Source: Sphagnum compactum
Taxonomy: Eukaryota > Bryophyta > Sphagnopsida > Sphagnales
Length of the DNA stretch: 64,000 bases
Assembly: GCA_965153455.1 (NCBI GenBank)
Contig: OZ234495.1
Location: forward strand, 20,394,875 to 20,458,874
Reading direction: 5' to 3'
A program made the position numbers and the translations under genes. Positions within the stretch are counted from its first letter, which is position 1. Every line of letters starts with the position of its first letter. Positions 48,701-60,153 of this stretch are shown here, one piece after another. Below the pieces are notes generated by a model. The model had not been told where the DNA came from. It ran no database searches and saw only the letters and a program-made list of their open reading frames with translations.

Positions 48701-50784
48701 TTTAATAAGGCTTGTAAAAAATTACTTCTAATTCAACAAAAGCACAATTGGACTCTGCATGAAATTCTCTCCCAATTCAGAAATGTTGTCATAATTTGAT
48801 GATGTCAACATTATCATTTTCTCCGTTTGCAATAATCAATGTTAGATTCAAGAATGTAGATTAGATATTGAAGCACCTTCTTGGTCGATGGAGGTGCTAT
48901 TGCAAATGGTGTTGACATAGCTACCATGGTTGGAAGGTGTCAAGGTGGATACCATTAGGAAATCCTTCACTTGGAGGCCCACCAAGTGGCCCACCTTTGA
49001 AATTTACCAAAAGGTGGATTTAAATCGAATTTGAAGGCTTCAAAAATCTTACATAATGCAAAAAATTTACAGAAGAAAAAAATATGTAAGCAATAGGATT
49101 CCAAATAGTTCAATAGGTAATGAAAAGCAATCATAACTTTAGACCAATTCAAAAATACAAATCGGGATGTTAGATTAGATCTAAACAATATCAAACTTGT
49201 AGGAAGAATATGAAATTGTAAAAGAAAATCTACTTTTGCAAGAGGAGTGTAGCATTACTAAAATCAAACATCACACATAGTCTAACCTTCCTATAGTAGA
49301 ATCAAAAAAATTTACAAAAAACCAACACACGAGAAAAAACAAGCATATCCCTCTTTAATTATGGTTTCAAAGCTAATGCTTGGTTCTATTGAAGAGCTAC
49401 CAAAGGGATTCAATAGAGACAATGTTGATCACAATGGTCAATACTCCATACCAACGTCATTGATGAATCTTCCAAACGTCACCATCCTACAACTAATGTT
49501 ATGTGGAGTCTAACTTTAACAAAACTTGCCAATTCTATAGAGCAATAGTTATCAAAGGCATTAAATTCAAAAATTAAAAAGTTTTGGATTGACCTTTAAC
49601 TAATACAAGCCCCCCTTCACAAATGTAGTTGTTCTAATATGACAAAGATTTTGCGAAGGCTTTTCTACACGTGGGGTCTAAAACTCAAGATGAATGTAAA
49701 CCAATCTTTAACAAGATTTGTAAACAATTGGGACAACAAAAGATGTGGACATTAAAGTGTGTATTGAGTAAGGCTAGAAAGGGTGTCTAATTGTATGTTC
49801 TATTTCTGCAATTTGCAAGTACTAGAGGGTGACTTTGTGAATGGCTCCAAATTAATACGAATGTCTTTGTTCCAAGCATATAGTGAAAGGAATTTTGCCT
49901 ACCTTGTGCCTTGCATTACACCCTCTGAACTGAATAATGCCTCTGGTTGTGTAGCATTACACCTGACCTTGGGCTCCAGCCACCATCAATTTTCAGAAGG
50001 TGTAATGCCATGCTGCCAGGACATTAATCCAACACACAATGCTACAGTTTGTTTAACACAATTTTGTAAAAAAATGATTTGCTCATCTGTGCAAACATCT
50101 AAAGATTTCTATTTGATAAAAGCAAGGAATTGATCTCCCTAATGTCAATCTCACAAACATGTAATTTGTTTGCATATACCATGTGGAAACTACCTCCTAT
50201 GCAATGGTAGCAAAGGTATGATCTCTTTTTGGATTCTAAAAATCAACCTATGACACATTGCATCATCATGTGCCTTAGTTCACTCCCTACTACCATGGGT
50301 ACATTTCTAAAGTGTATATCCATTGAATTGAGGGGTTACATGACAAAGGGTTTAGGATTTAAAAAAGGATTTCTAAGGTTGTAGGGTTTTAAGGTCAGGT
50401 TTATATTTGGGTGGGGAGCACAAACAGGAAATTGAAATCCAAAATCCACTACACAAAAAGATCTGCAGTCTGAGTTTCTGTTGGGAATTTCCAGTAGCAA
50501 TGGGAAGAAGACTTAGTCATCACATTTGCATAAGTAGCAAGCAAGCAAGAGACATAGCTAATCACAACAGAAAGTCAATAGTGTATCCTCATTCAAGCCG
50601 CAACAAGCTTGAGACCGTAAGCTTTGTGATTTGATTTACAAATTTTCACTCAGGAATGTTTGTCATTACATCTTTGTCTCTTAGACATTGCAAACTTGTC
50701 GGCAATGGGGTGATCATGATAGCATGTGTTTAAGCATGGATGAGTGTTTCATACGTAATTGGTGTTGGAGAGTAAGAAAAAACC
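45750..50784. other. Intergenic DNA with minisatellites
   Basis: A GATGTN-type hexamer run lies at 46537-46605. A TAA trinucleotide run lies at 47438-47456. A minisatellite of about 49 bp (TTTGTTGTTTGGTTTGTTAG then (g/c)ATTCAAGTG) with about four copies lies at 48165-48355. The 116-codon frame at 49783-50133 shows no domain I recognise and is not supported as a gene. Confidence 0.5.
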
Positions 50785-53700
50785 TTAAGCAGAGCTTGAC
50801 TGACATCGAGGCCATCGCACACGATCAATCAGCCCACTTTGTTGATGTCCATGTATGTAAACTTTTGGAGCCATTGCCTGCCACAACAAAAATAAAAAGC
50901 TAAGGTAGCATTCAAGTTCGAAAACTGACTGAGAATTTTGCACTTGGGGTTGTAGTAAACCAAGTAGAAGGAACAATGTTTTAAGAAACAACAAAAACAG
51001 CCATTGTTTCAATAGCAAGTTCTAGAACTTACGCACTGAAAAGATGCTGAAAGAAAAAAGCTCAAAATATTGAGGAAATTGGAAGTGTAACTATTGTCCA
51101 TTGAAAGGAAAAGCTCAAAATTTAAAGTAAAATATTAACCCTCTGCCCATTTTTGTCTGTCCTTTCCAGTTCACCACAATTCACGCATATAGTCTTTCTA
51201 GTTATTTTCACTCAACCCAAATGTGCACTCAACCATAACCGTGTCTTGAAAGCCAAACAAACTGAAAACATATAAGATAAATAAGATTTAACAATAGGAC
51301 ACCTACAGATTTTGCAGTGCAAAATTACCTACATGTTCCCTTCTTTTATTTTTTGCAAACTGACTGGTGGGTCAAACACAATTGGCAGATTATAAAACTC
51401 TGCACTATCAAGATTGCATAGATCAGATGACAGTAATCAGACACATCCATATGAATTTGATCACAGATCTCACCAGAAGAATAGGTGCCAAAATGGATAG
51501 CTGAAGTCGCACACCAGCATATCCTGGAACTGCAAGCAGGCAATCAAAGCCTGGTACCCTGGGATGTGCACTGTTTTTCCACATACACAAAACAGAGGAA
51601 AACATACATCATGCCAAGCAGCACAATCTTCTAAAGTCAGAAGGACTTAGCTGTAAGAACCATTTTTATCATGCAAAAGGAGATGCTGAGTATTGGGAGT
51701 TTTTCTATCTTGGAACAAAAAAAAGGTGAGCAGAGACTAGGTTGGGAAAGAAGACATCTCCCTGAAATTGCAGAGAATCTCCACAAACAACAGTTTAAAG
51801 GTAACCATGACAATAAGCACAATCATAACCTTATGAGAGAGATTCACTCACAAAGTGTCAGAGCATAATCTTCATCATGAGTAGCAGTGATGAGCTTCCA
51901 TGACTACCCACTGACTTCATCAGCTTCCAACAGTTGGGTGTAGATAATTATATAATTATCTGCCCAAAATTTTGGGCAAACCATTTAGGTGGAACAAGAC
52001 AGTACAGTGGACTTCACATGAAGTGAGCAGCTGAGTTGGAGAGCAGTCTCCAAGGTGGTTTTATGAAAGATCTGCTTGAAGCCAAAACAACTTCTGGAGC
52101 AGAGAAATTTCCAGAAGACTAGTGGCAAAAGGATAAATCAGGAACCCTCAATACAGCAAGGTTGAAAATGACTTACTTTAGTAAATAAGTGAAGTTTTGG
52201 AGAGCAAGGGCATCATTTGAAATGTGTTCTTCCTTTGAGTACCTGCAATCCATGCAAAATTTAAGCTGCAGAATGTCCAGGAGTTTGAGTCCTTTCTTAG
52301 ACTACAAATCTTCAAAGGTTGAATCCATTACCTCCATGGTGGACCCTTCTCACAGAAGCGTGAGACCCCAGTCATTGCTGGCAATGTGTCAATGTGAACA
52401 ATCCTTGGCTCCAAATTGCTGACATTTGTCTCTGATAATACACACAGAAACTGGGCCTCGTTAGTATTGAAGAGCAAAATAGCTGGCATATTATTGGCTA
52501 GCAGTGATAAGTCACAGCTACAACAGTGAGCAGAAATTAACCTTGCTGATGAAGGGTATGGAGGGCTTGACCACCAGGGTAGTTTGCATATGAGGCTGCA
52601 GACATCAGTACTGTGGCCACTACACTGCCACCAACATAAGTAACATCTGTGAATGCTTTGGGACAGAAGGACCCAAGACAGAATCCTCAACAAACTAAAG
52701 GTTGTTCAATAGATGCACATAATTCTCCATGTTTGCAGAAGTGTCCCCTGGGCACCTTTGTATCCTAGCAAGTCCCAAGCTAGCAGTCCTTTCATGGACT
52801 GCTGTTGCATTCTCAAACTAATCAAACAAATACAAAGATAAGATTGCTAATGGTGTGTCTACCATTTTGAAAAGAATAGCACTGTGATCAAGTTTGGACT
52901 ATACCTCAAAAGAAACAACAAAATGCACACCCCATGAGCAACCATCCACATGGGCTTCTGCCGGTTGTTGTGTCTGCATTAAAATCAACAAAATTTTACA
53001 ATGTATAGACTACAGATGCCAAACAAATGGTAACAAACATACTGTTCTCCCTCAACTCAATTAAGTCAACCAGAGCATATCTGTAAGACTGCAGAGGACA
53101 CTCCACAATAACACTTTGATTACGTGAGTTCTGGCCAAATGGAAACAAACACAACAGGAATGGTTATAACCTTGTGAGTGTCACTCACAAAGTATAAGAC
53201 CATCACCTTTCCATGAATGGCAGTGGCAGGCTCCAATTACTGCACACTGATTTCATCAGCTCCCAATGGTGGGTCTAGATAATGATATAAGAATCTACTT
53301 AGAATTTTAGGCAAATAAATATACAGAACTCTTCATCCTGAGTTACTCTTGCATTTCCAGAAGCAACAGGAAGACTCAGTCATGATGTATATCACCATGC
53401 ACGTGTGTCAGCTAGCACTCAAGAGACATAGCTGATAAAATTCAATATATCCTCATGCCAGCTGCAAAGCTTGTGAGGGTAAGGTTCATTTCATTTCAGC
53501 TTGCCCCTGTACAAGAAACAGCCAATTGACTCAAGCAGAGCAATGCATATTGCTGGAGTGATGTGAGATTCCCAAGGCCTCTATGAGGGAAGTTTGCACA
53601 ATTATGCTAAAGAATCTAAAAGAAGATGAAAGACCAACTTGGAACATATCTATGAGATTGCAAAGAGAACTCCACAACAACCCTTTGAAGGTAACATGAC

Positions 53701-56700
53701 AAGAGCAAGTGTGGTCATAACTGTACAAATACCACTCACAAAGCATCAGACCATCACCTTCATCAGGAACAGCAGAAACAAGAGCCATGACTCCCCACTG
53801 ACATCTTCAACTGTGGGTGTGGATAAGTAGATAATAATCTGCTGAAAATTTCCTGAGGACTTGGTAATGATGTTGGCTAGCACTCACTAGACAGCTAATC
53901 AAAGAAGTCAATTGTATCATTCTGTTTCAAGTGCAACAAGCTTGTAAGGGTAAGCTTATTTCATTTTAGATTGTTCATGTAAAAGCAAGCATCTAAGCCT
54001 CATTGGAACATACATTCGAGCAATCGCTGCTGCTGCAGAAATGTTTAGCACAGGCACTACAGGAAGAATGAATCGTAGTTCCTGCAGGAATTCAGACAAT
54101 GAAAACCAAATTGTTAACTTCACTGCCAGCAAATGCAGATGCCAGTTAGCCAGGAATTGTAATCCATATATTTCGGCCAGGACCTAGAAGAAAAAGTGGT
54201 ATTCTCAACTTTTTCCATCCCTCTCCTTTTGCATGATGTACACAGAGAGCCAGATTCATAACCCATTTACTTTTGGCTGTATGCTAGAAGAAGATTTGGG
54301 ACCCTTAAGTTTCTCTTATTTCCTTCTTTTGCATGAACTTCAGGAAAAGCACAGAAAAGCAGGGTAATTGACAACTGATTCTACAGAGTATGCAACATGT
54401 CTTGCCTCAATCCTCCACATCCTATCAATCTTAGCATCTTCCATATTTTCCCCTGATGCCTTGATGACTAGAACTACACAGAATAGCACAAACTTCAAGA
54501 ACAAGGAAACAATGAGCAAGACAAAGAGACCTTATGAGGAAGTTTGGAGTAGACCAAAATGAAGCTCAATACAGGAAGAACATATTTTGCAATTCTCTTT
54601 TCCAGCACTAGACCTACCTGCAAGACCCCAGGATTGTAGATGAATACAAGTTCCGAACAGTGACCCAAATTGGGATTTGAAGGCTGGCTATGACCATGAG
54701 AAAACCTTCTGCAATTGCATTCCGTGCACTTCATCAATAATAGCAGTAGAGGCAAGAACCAAACTGTAGAGGTGACTACTAGGAAAGCAAGAAAGATCCA
54801 AGAGAAGTTAACATCTCCAGAAGTACAAGTAGAGAAAATACCAGTGACAAGGGGAAAGCAGCAAGCATGGCCCGTGGCAATGCAGAGGTGAAATACCAGT
54901 AAGGGGGAGAAACCTGTACCAGCATTAAGGGATTGCATCTTATGATGGATTAGCAGACATGTTTCTAACATGTTCCTGACATGAAAAGTGTGTATGAATA
55001 CCATGCATGACAAGACTATATGTGGCAATATTCCCAGTCCTTTCCAAAAACTACTTAATGGTGTAGACATCACAGAAGGCACATCCAGAAAAGAAACTGA
55101 AGAAAATCAAAGATCAAAAGATTCACTGCCCCTTTATGGGTGGGCAATCTGATTTCAAGAGGCATGTGCTACCAACACACTTTTTACATAAAACTCTCCT
55201 GAGCAGAGAAAAGAAAGTTTTGGCAATTCCTTGTCTTTTGTAAAAGGATACACCCCATTCAGAGCTGCGGTTCAGCACAGAGTTGAACCATAACACATGG
55301 AACTCAGGCCAGATCCAGTGCTTCCACATCAGAGAATCCAAAGAGAGAGTCACAGCTGCATTAGAAATCACAATATATCAATTTTATTAAAGTCAACTTA
55401 GGAACCTGGAACAGTCTGGAGCAATATTTAGCTGCAACTACTTAAACAATTGACCCAGGGACAATCAATGCACAATGTGTGAACTAGAGACCAAGCTGCA
55501 GTGTATACATTCTAACCAGACATGTTGAGGTTGGTATAATGATGCAGAAACTGCCCTAAAGAACCTAGATATATTCTCCCACTTGCCCTAACCAAGGACA
55601 GGAATTGTTACATGCAACAGGAAGGCATACCTATGCTCACTATGGCTGTGGCTGCACAGCACCTAATTGCATCCCATAATGTCACTGCTTGTATCTGTCT
55701 CATGACCCACACACAAGCATCTGGTCAAAGGTGATAACTCAAATCTGGACCTACACTGGCATGCACCATGATACCATACTGTTGTAAAGCAGGTACTCAC
55801 CAAATTAGTTCTGGATTGTCCCATGGACAATGAGGAGAACCTAGCAGTGACTATGGAGCTCTCTGTACATTTTCAGTAGGAGATCTCCATATCCCTGTAC
55901 GTAAGTGACTAGGTTTCTTGCTATGAACTTATGTTTAATTGAAGTCACATACTGGTATTGTCATGTACATGTCTGAATGCCAACCAACGAAAGACAAATG
56001 GAGGTCCATGGTTGAGACCTGCAATTTGTGCTGCAAAAGCTTTGGCAGAAGGCTGATGGAAGAAATTCAGATAAAAACTGGATAAAAATAGTTTGGTGAT
56101 GGGAAGTCTAGCCATACCAAGAGAAGCGTGAGGCCAATAGGAGCCAGAAGCAGAATCACATCACACCGGAACACAACTGCTGTAAATACCTGCAAGAATG
56201 ATTAACAAGGTGTCTCCCAAAAAAGAAATTGAACAAACTCAACTCTGGGTGAGAGCACTTTAGCTCTCAGCCTTTTTTGAGTACACAACATGAGTCCAAA
56301 GCCTTCAGTTCTGGGTATTGAACAGCTTAGTTGTGAACTTGTAACATAACATTAGACATCATTTAAGATATGCCCAGCTAGGTGACCAAGATTATATCAT
56401 GAAATCAAACCAGCAACTTGGTGCCATTGTTTCATGGAAGAGCATAGTGTAAGTTGGCCACTAGAATAAAGGTAAATGAGAGTATGGCATACCAGAAGTC
56501 TCAAAGTGTTTTTGGGCTGCCCACTCATCCAGTAAGCAAAAGCCAAGTTCACTGTGCAGAAATGAACTCAACCCAATGACTCAGAATCCGTCACTTCAAG
56601 TGAAAGTTGAACATGACCTGTAGTTGCTTTAAGTAATAGTTCAAAAACTGTTCAAGACCCCTATACATCCAGAATCTCAACTTAAAATAGTAATGCTCAG

Positions 56701-58684
56701 CTGATAAAAGAACAACCATTTGGAAGGAATTTCTATTCTCCATTCTGCTCTTGCTACTCTTTCTAAGTCTATGAAAAGCAGTAAGTTCATCGCTCTCTCC
56801 TGAGGTAGACAGTCTGTTGTTGGGTCCTTCACTAGGTGATGACAAAGGAACAACAATATCATCACTTACACTCTCATGATCAAAAGCCACCCAAAATGAG
56901 AAAAGATTTCTGTTTTCACAACAGCAAGAGAATGTTCACTTACCAAGAGCTAAAGCAAATACGTTGGGAAGTGGTCGAGACAAGTAAAAAAGGAGATGAA
57001 ATTGTGTTGCAGTGATAATTGCAAATGCTGTAGATACGTTTCTACCAAACTGTCTGCCAACCTGCCAAGAAAGTTCAAAAGCAAAAAGGTTCCCTAAGAT
57101 TCTCCTCCTCTCACGACTGTAGGGCAGAATATCATCACCCTTGACATTCAACTGCACCATTTCAAGCTTCCATGCCTCATCTCATTCTTTCCCTAAGAAT
57201 GATGATAGACATGTAGGGGGACTGGATGCAGTTCAATAAGTGGTCAGCTGGCAGCCAAAACGCAGCATCATAACATAGCAATAATATGGCAGATCTGAAA
57301 TCAGAAGCTATCATGAACATCACAGTCTCAGTAGAGAGGCATGAGGCATGCAGTGTTGAAGAAGAAAAAGTGACAGATAAAGATGATACCTGCAAGCGTA
57401 GAGCAAAAATTGTCCCAAGTACAGTCATACCTAAAACCACACGCACTGCCACAGCAAGCAAGCACCGTATGTTGAGGACTCTCAAGACAATTCTCTGTAG
57501 AACTAGTACACACACTGTAAGTGAAGTCAGCAAAGCAAAAGCTTTAGAGTCAAGGGCATGCCACCCACATGTGACTGAGTGATAAATTTTGCATGGCTGG
57601 CCTGGTTGCATCACATACCAGTGTAGAGGGCAGCGATCTTCGGAAGCTGCAAAAGATGGAGAATTGCAACAAGTGGTGATGATACTAGAGCAATCACTGA
57701 TGCCCCTGTAACATTCACAGTGTTTGCATTTCTCAGGGCAGCACATTGAACAACTTGATCAAATCAACTTTTACAAGTTTTCCTTCTCTTCCTACTTTCT
57801 CTGCTGCTGCTGCTTGCTACATTTCAGTTCTTCTTTCCACTATGAGCCACAAAAGAAAAAGAGATGAAGTTTCTGTTGGTACAAAGAAGTTTCTACCAAG
57901 GAATGTGCGTGGCACCACTCCTGGAAACTCAAAATGATCATACTGCAAACAACAAACCATAGGTGATCATCAACTTCAGTTTTGATCAAAAGTTACACCC
58001 CCAGCAGATTTCTTCTTGCAAGAGGTGTGTGACATGATCATAATGACAGTTGCAATCTCTAGCAAATTTTGTATTGCAAGGGATGTGTACATGATCAGTA
58101 CAACAATTGCAATCTCTAGCTTGCAGCAGATGATAAGACAAAATTCAAAGCTACTACAAGAACAAACAAACAAACAAAAGAAAACATATTCAGTTGAGCT
58201 TTTTCATCAGCAAGGGGGAGTGACGATGATGATGCGCATACATACATACCTCTTGAAGCTTGTGGCGATGATAGAGTAGATCATGCATGGCCTGCAACAG
58301 AGTATCAGACTGGATCAGGAACACACTTATTACTCAAGATTCTTTCTTCTCAAGCTCACAGCAAAGCAACATCAATGGCAAAGTCTCTTCAGAAAAAAAA
58401 TGGGATGGGGGAGGAAATGATCTAATTACAAAAACAGTGTAATCTGATTTCCTCCATCTCTATTTTTGTTGCAGAAAAAGAATTTGTGTGAGTTTTTTTT
58501 TTACCCTCAACCTCACACATCAGCTTCAAGGAAAAAGTTTGGCATTTGGCAGCAGATTCCTATTTACCTGTGTGTTGAAGCTCTCCTCCACTTTGGTGTA
58601 GGGAGCAAGTACGATATGCGTTGCTGCAATCACTGCTAACAAAAGATCCCACTCTGGAGATTTCCATACCAAGTTTTTGGCTTT
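50785..58684 (-). CDS. ALG12: ALG12-like alpha-1,6-mannosyltransferase (GT22)
   Basis: Nineteen exons were built: 58684-58568, 58291-58250, 57942-57897, 57705-57619, 57445-57390, 57061-56944, 56551-56493, 56189-56118, 55694-55631, 55355-55252, 54913-54842, 54617-54531, 54081-54014, 52973-52905, 52624-52542, 52431-52332, 52242-52177, 51570-51474 and 50877-50785. Exons 2-19 give 460 residues and exon 1 adds at least 29. Motifs in order: APYTKVEESFN, AMHDLLYHRHKLQE, YDHFEFPGVVPRTF, VRVVLG, QFHLLFYLSRPLPNVFAL, VVFRCDVILLL, WPEFHVLWFNSVLNRSSEWG, YWYFTSALPRAML, YSKLPHKELRF, NYPGGQAL, IHIDTLPAMTG-like VHIDTLPAMTGVSRF and C-terminal PKVYIHG. This is the ER membrane enzyme that adds the eighth mannose to the dolichol-linked N-glycan precursor. 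The start is unresolved: 58684 marks only the open frame, since exon 1 has no in-frame ATG. Confidence 0.88.
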
Positions 58685-58689
58685 TTAGT

Positions 58690-60153
58690 ATATGGGCAGA
58701 AGCACAACAACAGCCTCAATATTGCTGATCTGCTGCTTTCTGATGCTCTCTCTCTCTCTCTCTTCCAAGGCAAAATCACTGTTGGTTGGTTGTTGTTGAT
58801 CTGTTTTTCAAGCATCTTTCATGTTTGGCACAATTTCTCTTTCTTTGGGAAAGAAGAAAGCTTTTGCCAAACGCTTACTTTCATCTTCTCGTCTGACACA
58901 ATTCTCTGGGAAAAAACAAGCTTTGCCAAAACTTTCTTTCATCTCTCTGGGAAAGATCTTCCTGTGCCAAAGATGAAAGAAGCTTGAGAAAACAGATCAA
59001 GCAGAGGACCACGGGAGAACACACCAAAATCATCCTGGGATTCAACAAACAAACTGAAATCAACAAACTGAGAAAAACAAACAAGCAAGACAAGAAGAGG
59101 AACTCGACAAGACTTTCTTCTTGAGAGAAGAACTCTTGTGTTGTAATGCCATTGCAAAAGCTACAAGTTAGAATTCCTTCCTTCCACTCCAAGCGCAGCT
59201 ACAACACTAATCTCTTCCTTTCCTTTGATCATGCTCCTCCTCAGCGCGATGTTCAAAGCGACGTTAAGGAAAAGATTCAAGATCTGGTTGATCTTGTGAA
59301 AAAAGTCCTACTGTCAGTCTGCGAGCAAGTAATTTTCGGCGATGATGGAAAGAGCAAGAAAATCTAGTTGATCTTGTCCTACTGTCCTACTGTCTGTCTG
59401 CGAGCAAGAGATTTGCAGCGATGATGGAAAGAGCAAGCGCTATTGAAGGTGTACAAGGAGCGATGTCGATTGAAGAACCCAGCAGAAGACACAACAACAA
59501 CAACAGAAGAGGAAAATCACAAAAGGAGAAACGGAACAACAACCTCGAAAGAAAAACCAAAAGAATAAAGAATACGCGAGAACTATGCTTACTGTCAAAG
59601 AGCGAGGAAAGCTTGCGAAGATGCATTGTGCTTCGACGCCGGAATCCCTTGGACATCAACGATAATCGCTGGCACGCAAGAACAAAGAAGAAGAGGAAGA
59701 CGCCGACGACGCCGACGATGAAACTCGCCACCGTCCAGAGCAAGAAAGAATGAAGGAAAGAAAGAACAAAGAGAATCGTGTAGTAATGAATGCTTCTCGA
59801 AAGAGGAAATTTGCGGCAATTTGGATCCAAAAATCTGCAACAATGAAAGGGGAAGGAGAGAATTCAAGCTTCTTTCGAAGATTTCTCGTAACTAAAAAGC
59901 CCGATCTCCTCTCTCTCTCTCTCACTCTCACTCACTCACTCACTCACTCTAGGTTTTGAAAAAATGCTTGACGATGCTCTGGAGAAAGTACGCTTCTTGT
60001 CCGCCTCTTCTTCTTCTTCTTGATCACAATGCTGCTGTATGTTTGCTGATGCTTTGAAGAGGAGGATCAATCCCTCTTTCCCTTCCCTTCCCTTCCCTTC
60101 CCTTCCTCCATATGAGAGAGCTGTGACAAGCACGAGCTCAGGATATCAATCCC
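58690..60153. promoter_or_regulatory. Divergent intergenic region of ALG12 and MOC1
   Basis: This holds the 5' sides of both genes. A two-and-a-half copy repeat of about 68 bp (58829-58985; CACAATT(t)CTCT, GGGAAA, TTTGCCAAA) and an 80-bp period duplication (59287-59358 and 59367-59437; GCGATGATGGAAAGAGCAAG in both) lie here. CT and CTCA runs lie at 59911-59950 and a CCCTT run at 60077-60106. Frames at 59146-59367 (+), 59421-59753 (+) and 59387-59830 (-) have no recognised domain; a small unrecognised gene cannot be ruled out. Confidence 0.5.

Noticed and set aside
53140-53960. Repeated CTCACAAAG...CATCA and GCAACAAGCTTGT-type segments inside ALG12 introns
   Set aside because: Similar pieces recur at 50.5, 51.8, 53.2, 53.7 and 53.9 kb, which suggests an intronic repeat family, but I could not define unit boundaries well enough to call it.
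54495-55082. Minus-strand frame of 195 codons that looks like a multi-span membrane protein
   Set aside because: It reads through ALG12 exons 11-12 and their intron. Only the terminal part is coding, in the spliced gene.
57177-57746. 189-codon minus-strand cysteine-rich frame
   Set aside because: It overlaps ALG12 exons 4-5 mostly in the wrong frame and through introns.
59387-59830. 147-codon minus-strand hydrophobic frame between ALG12 and MOC1
   Set aside because: No domain is visible and it crosses purine-rich low-complexity DNA; plus-strand frames overlap it. Not supported without transcripts.
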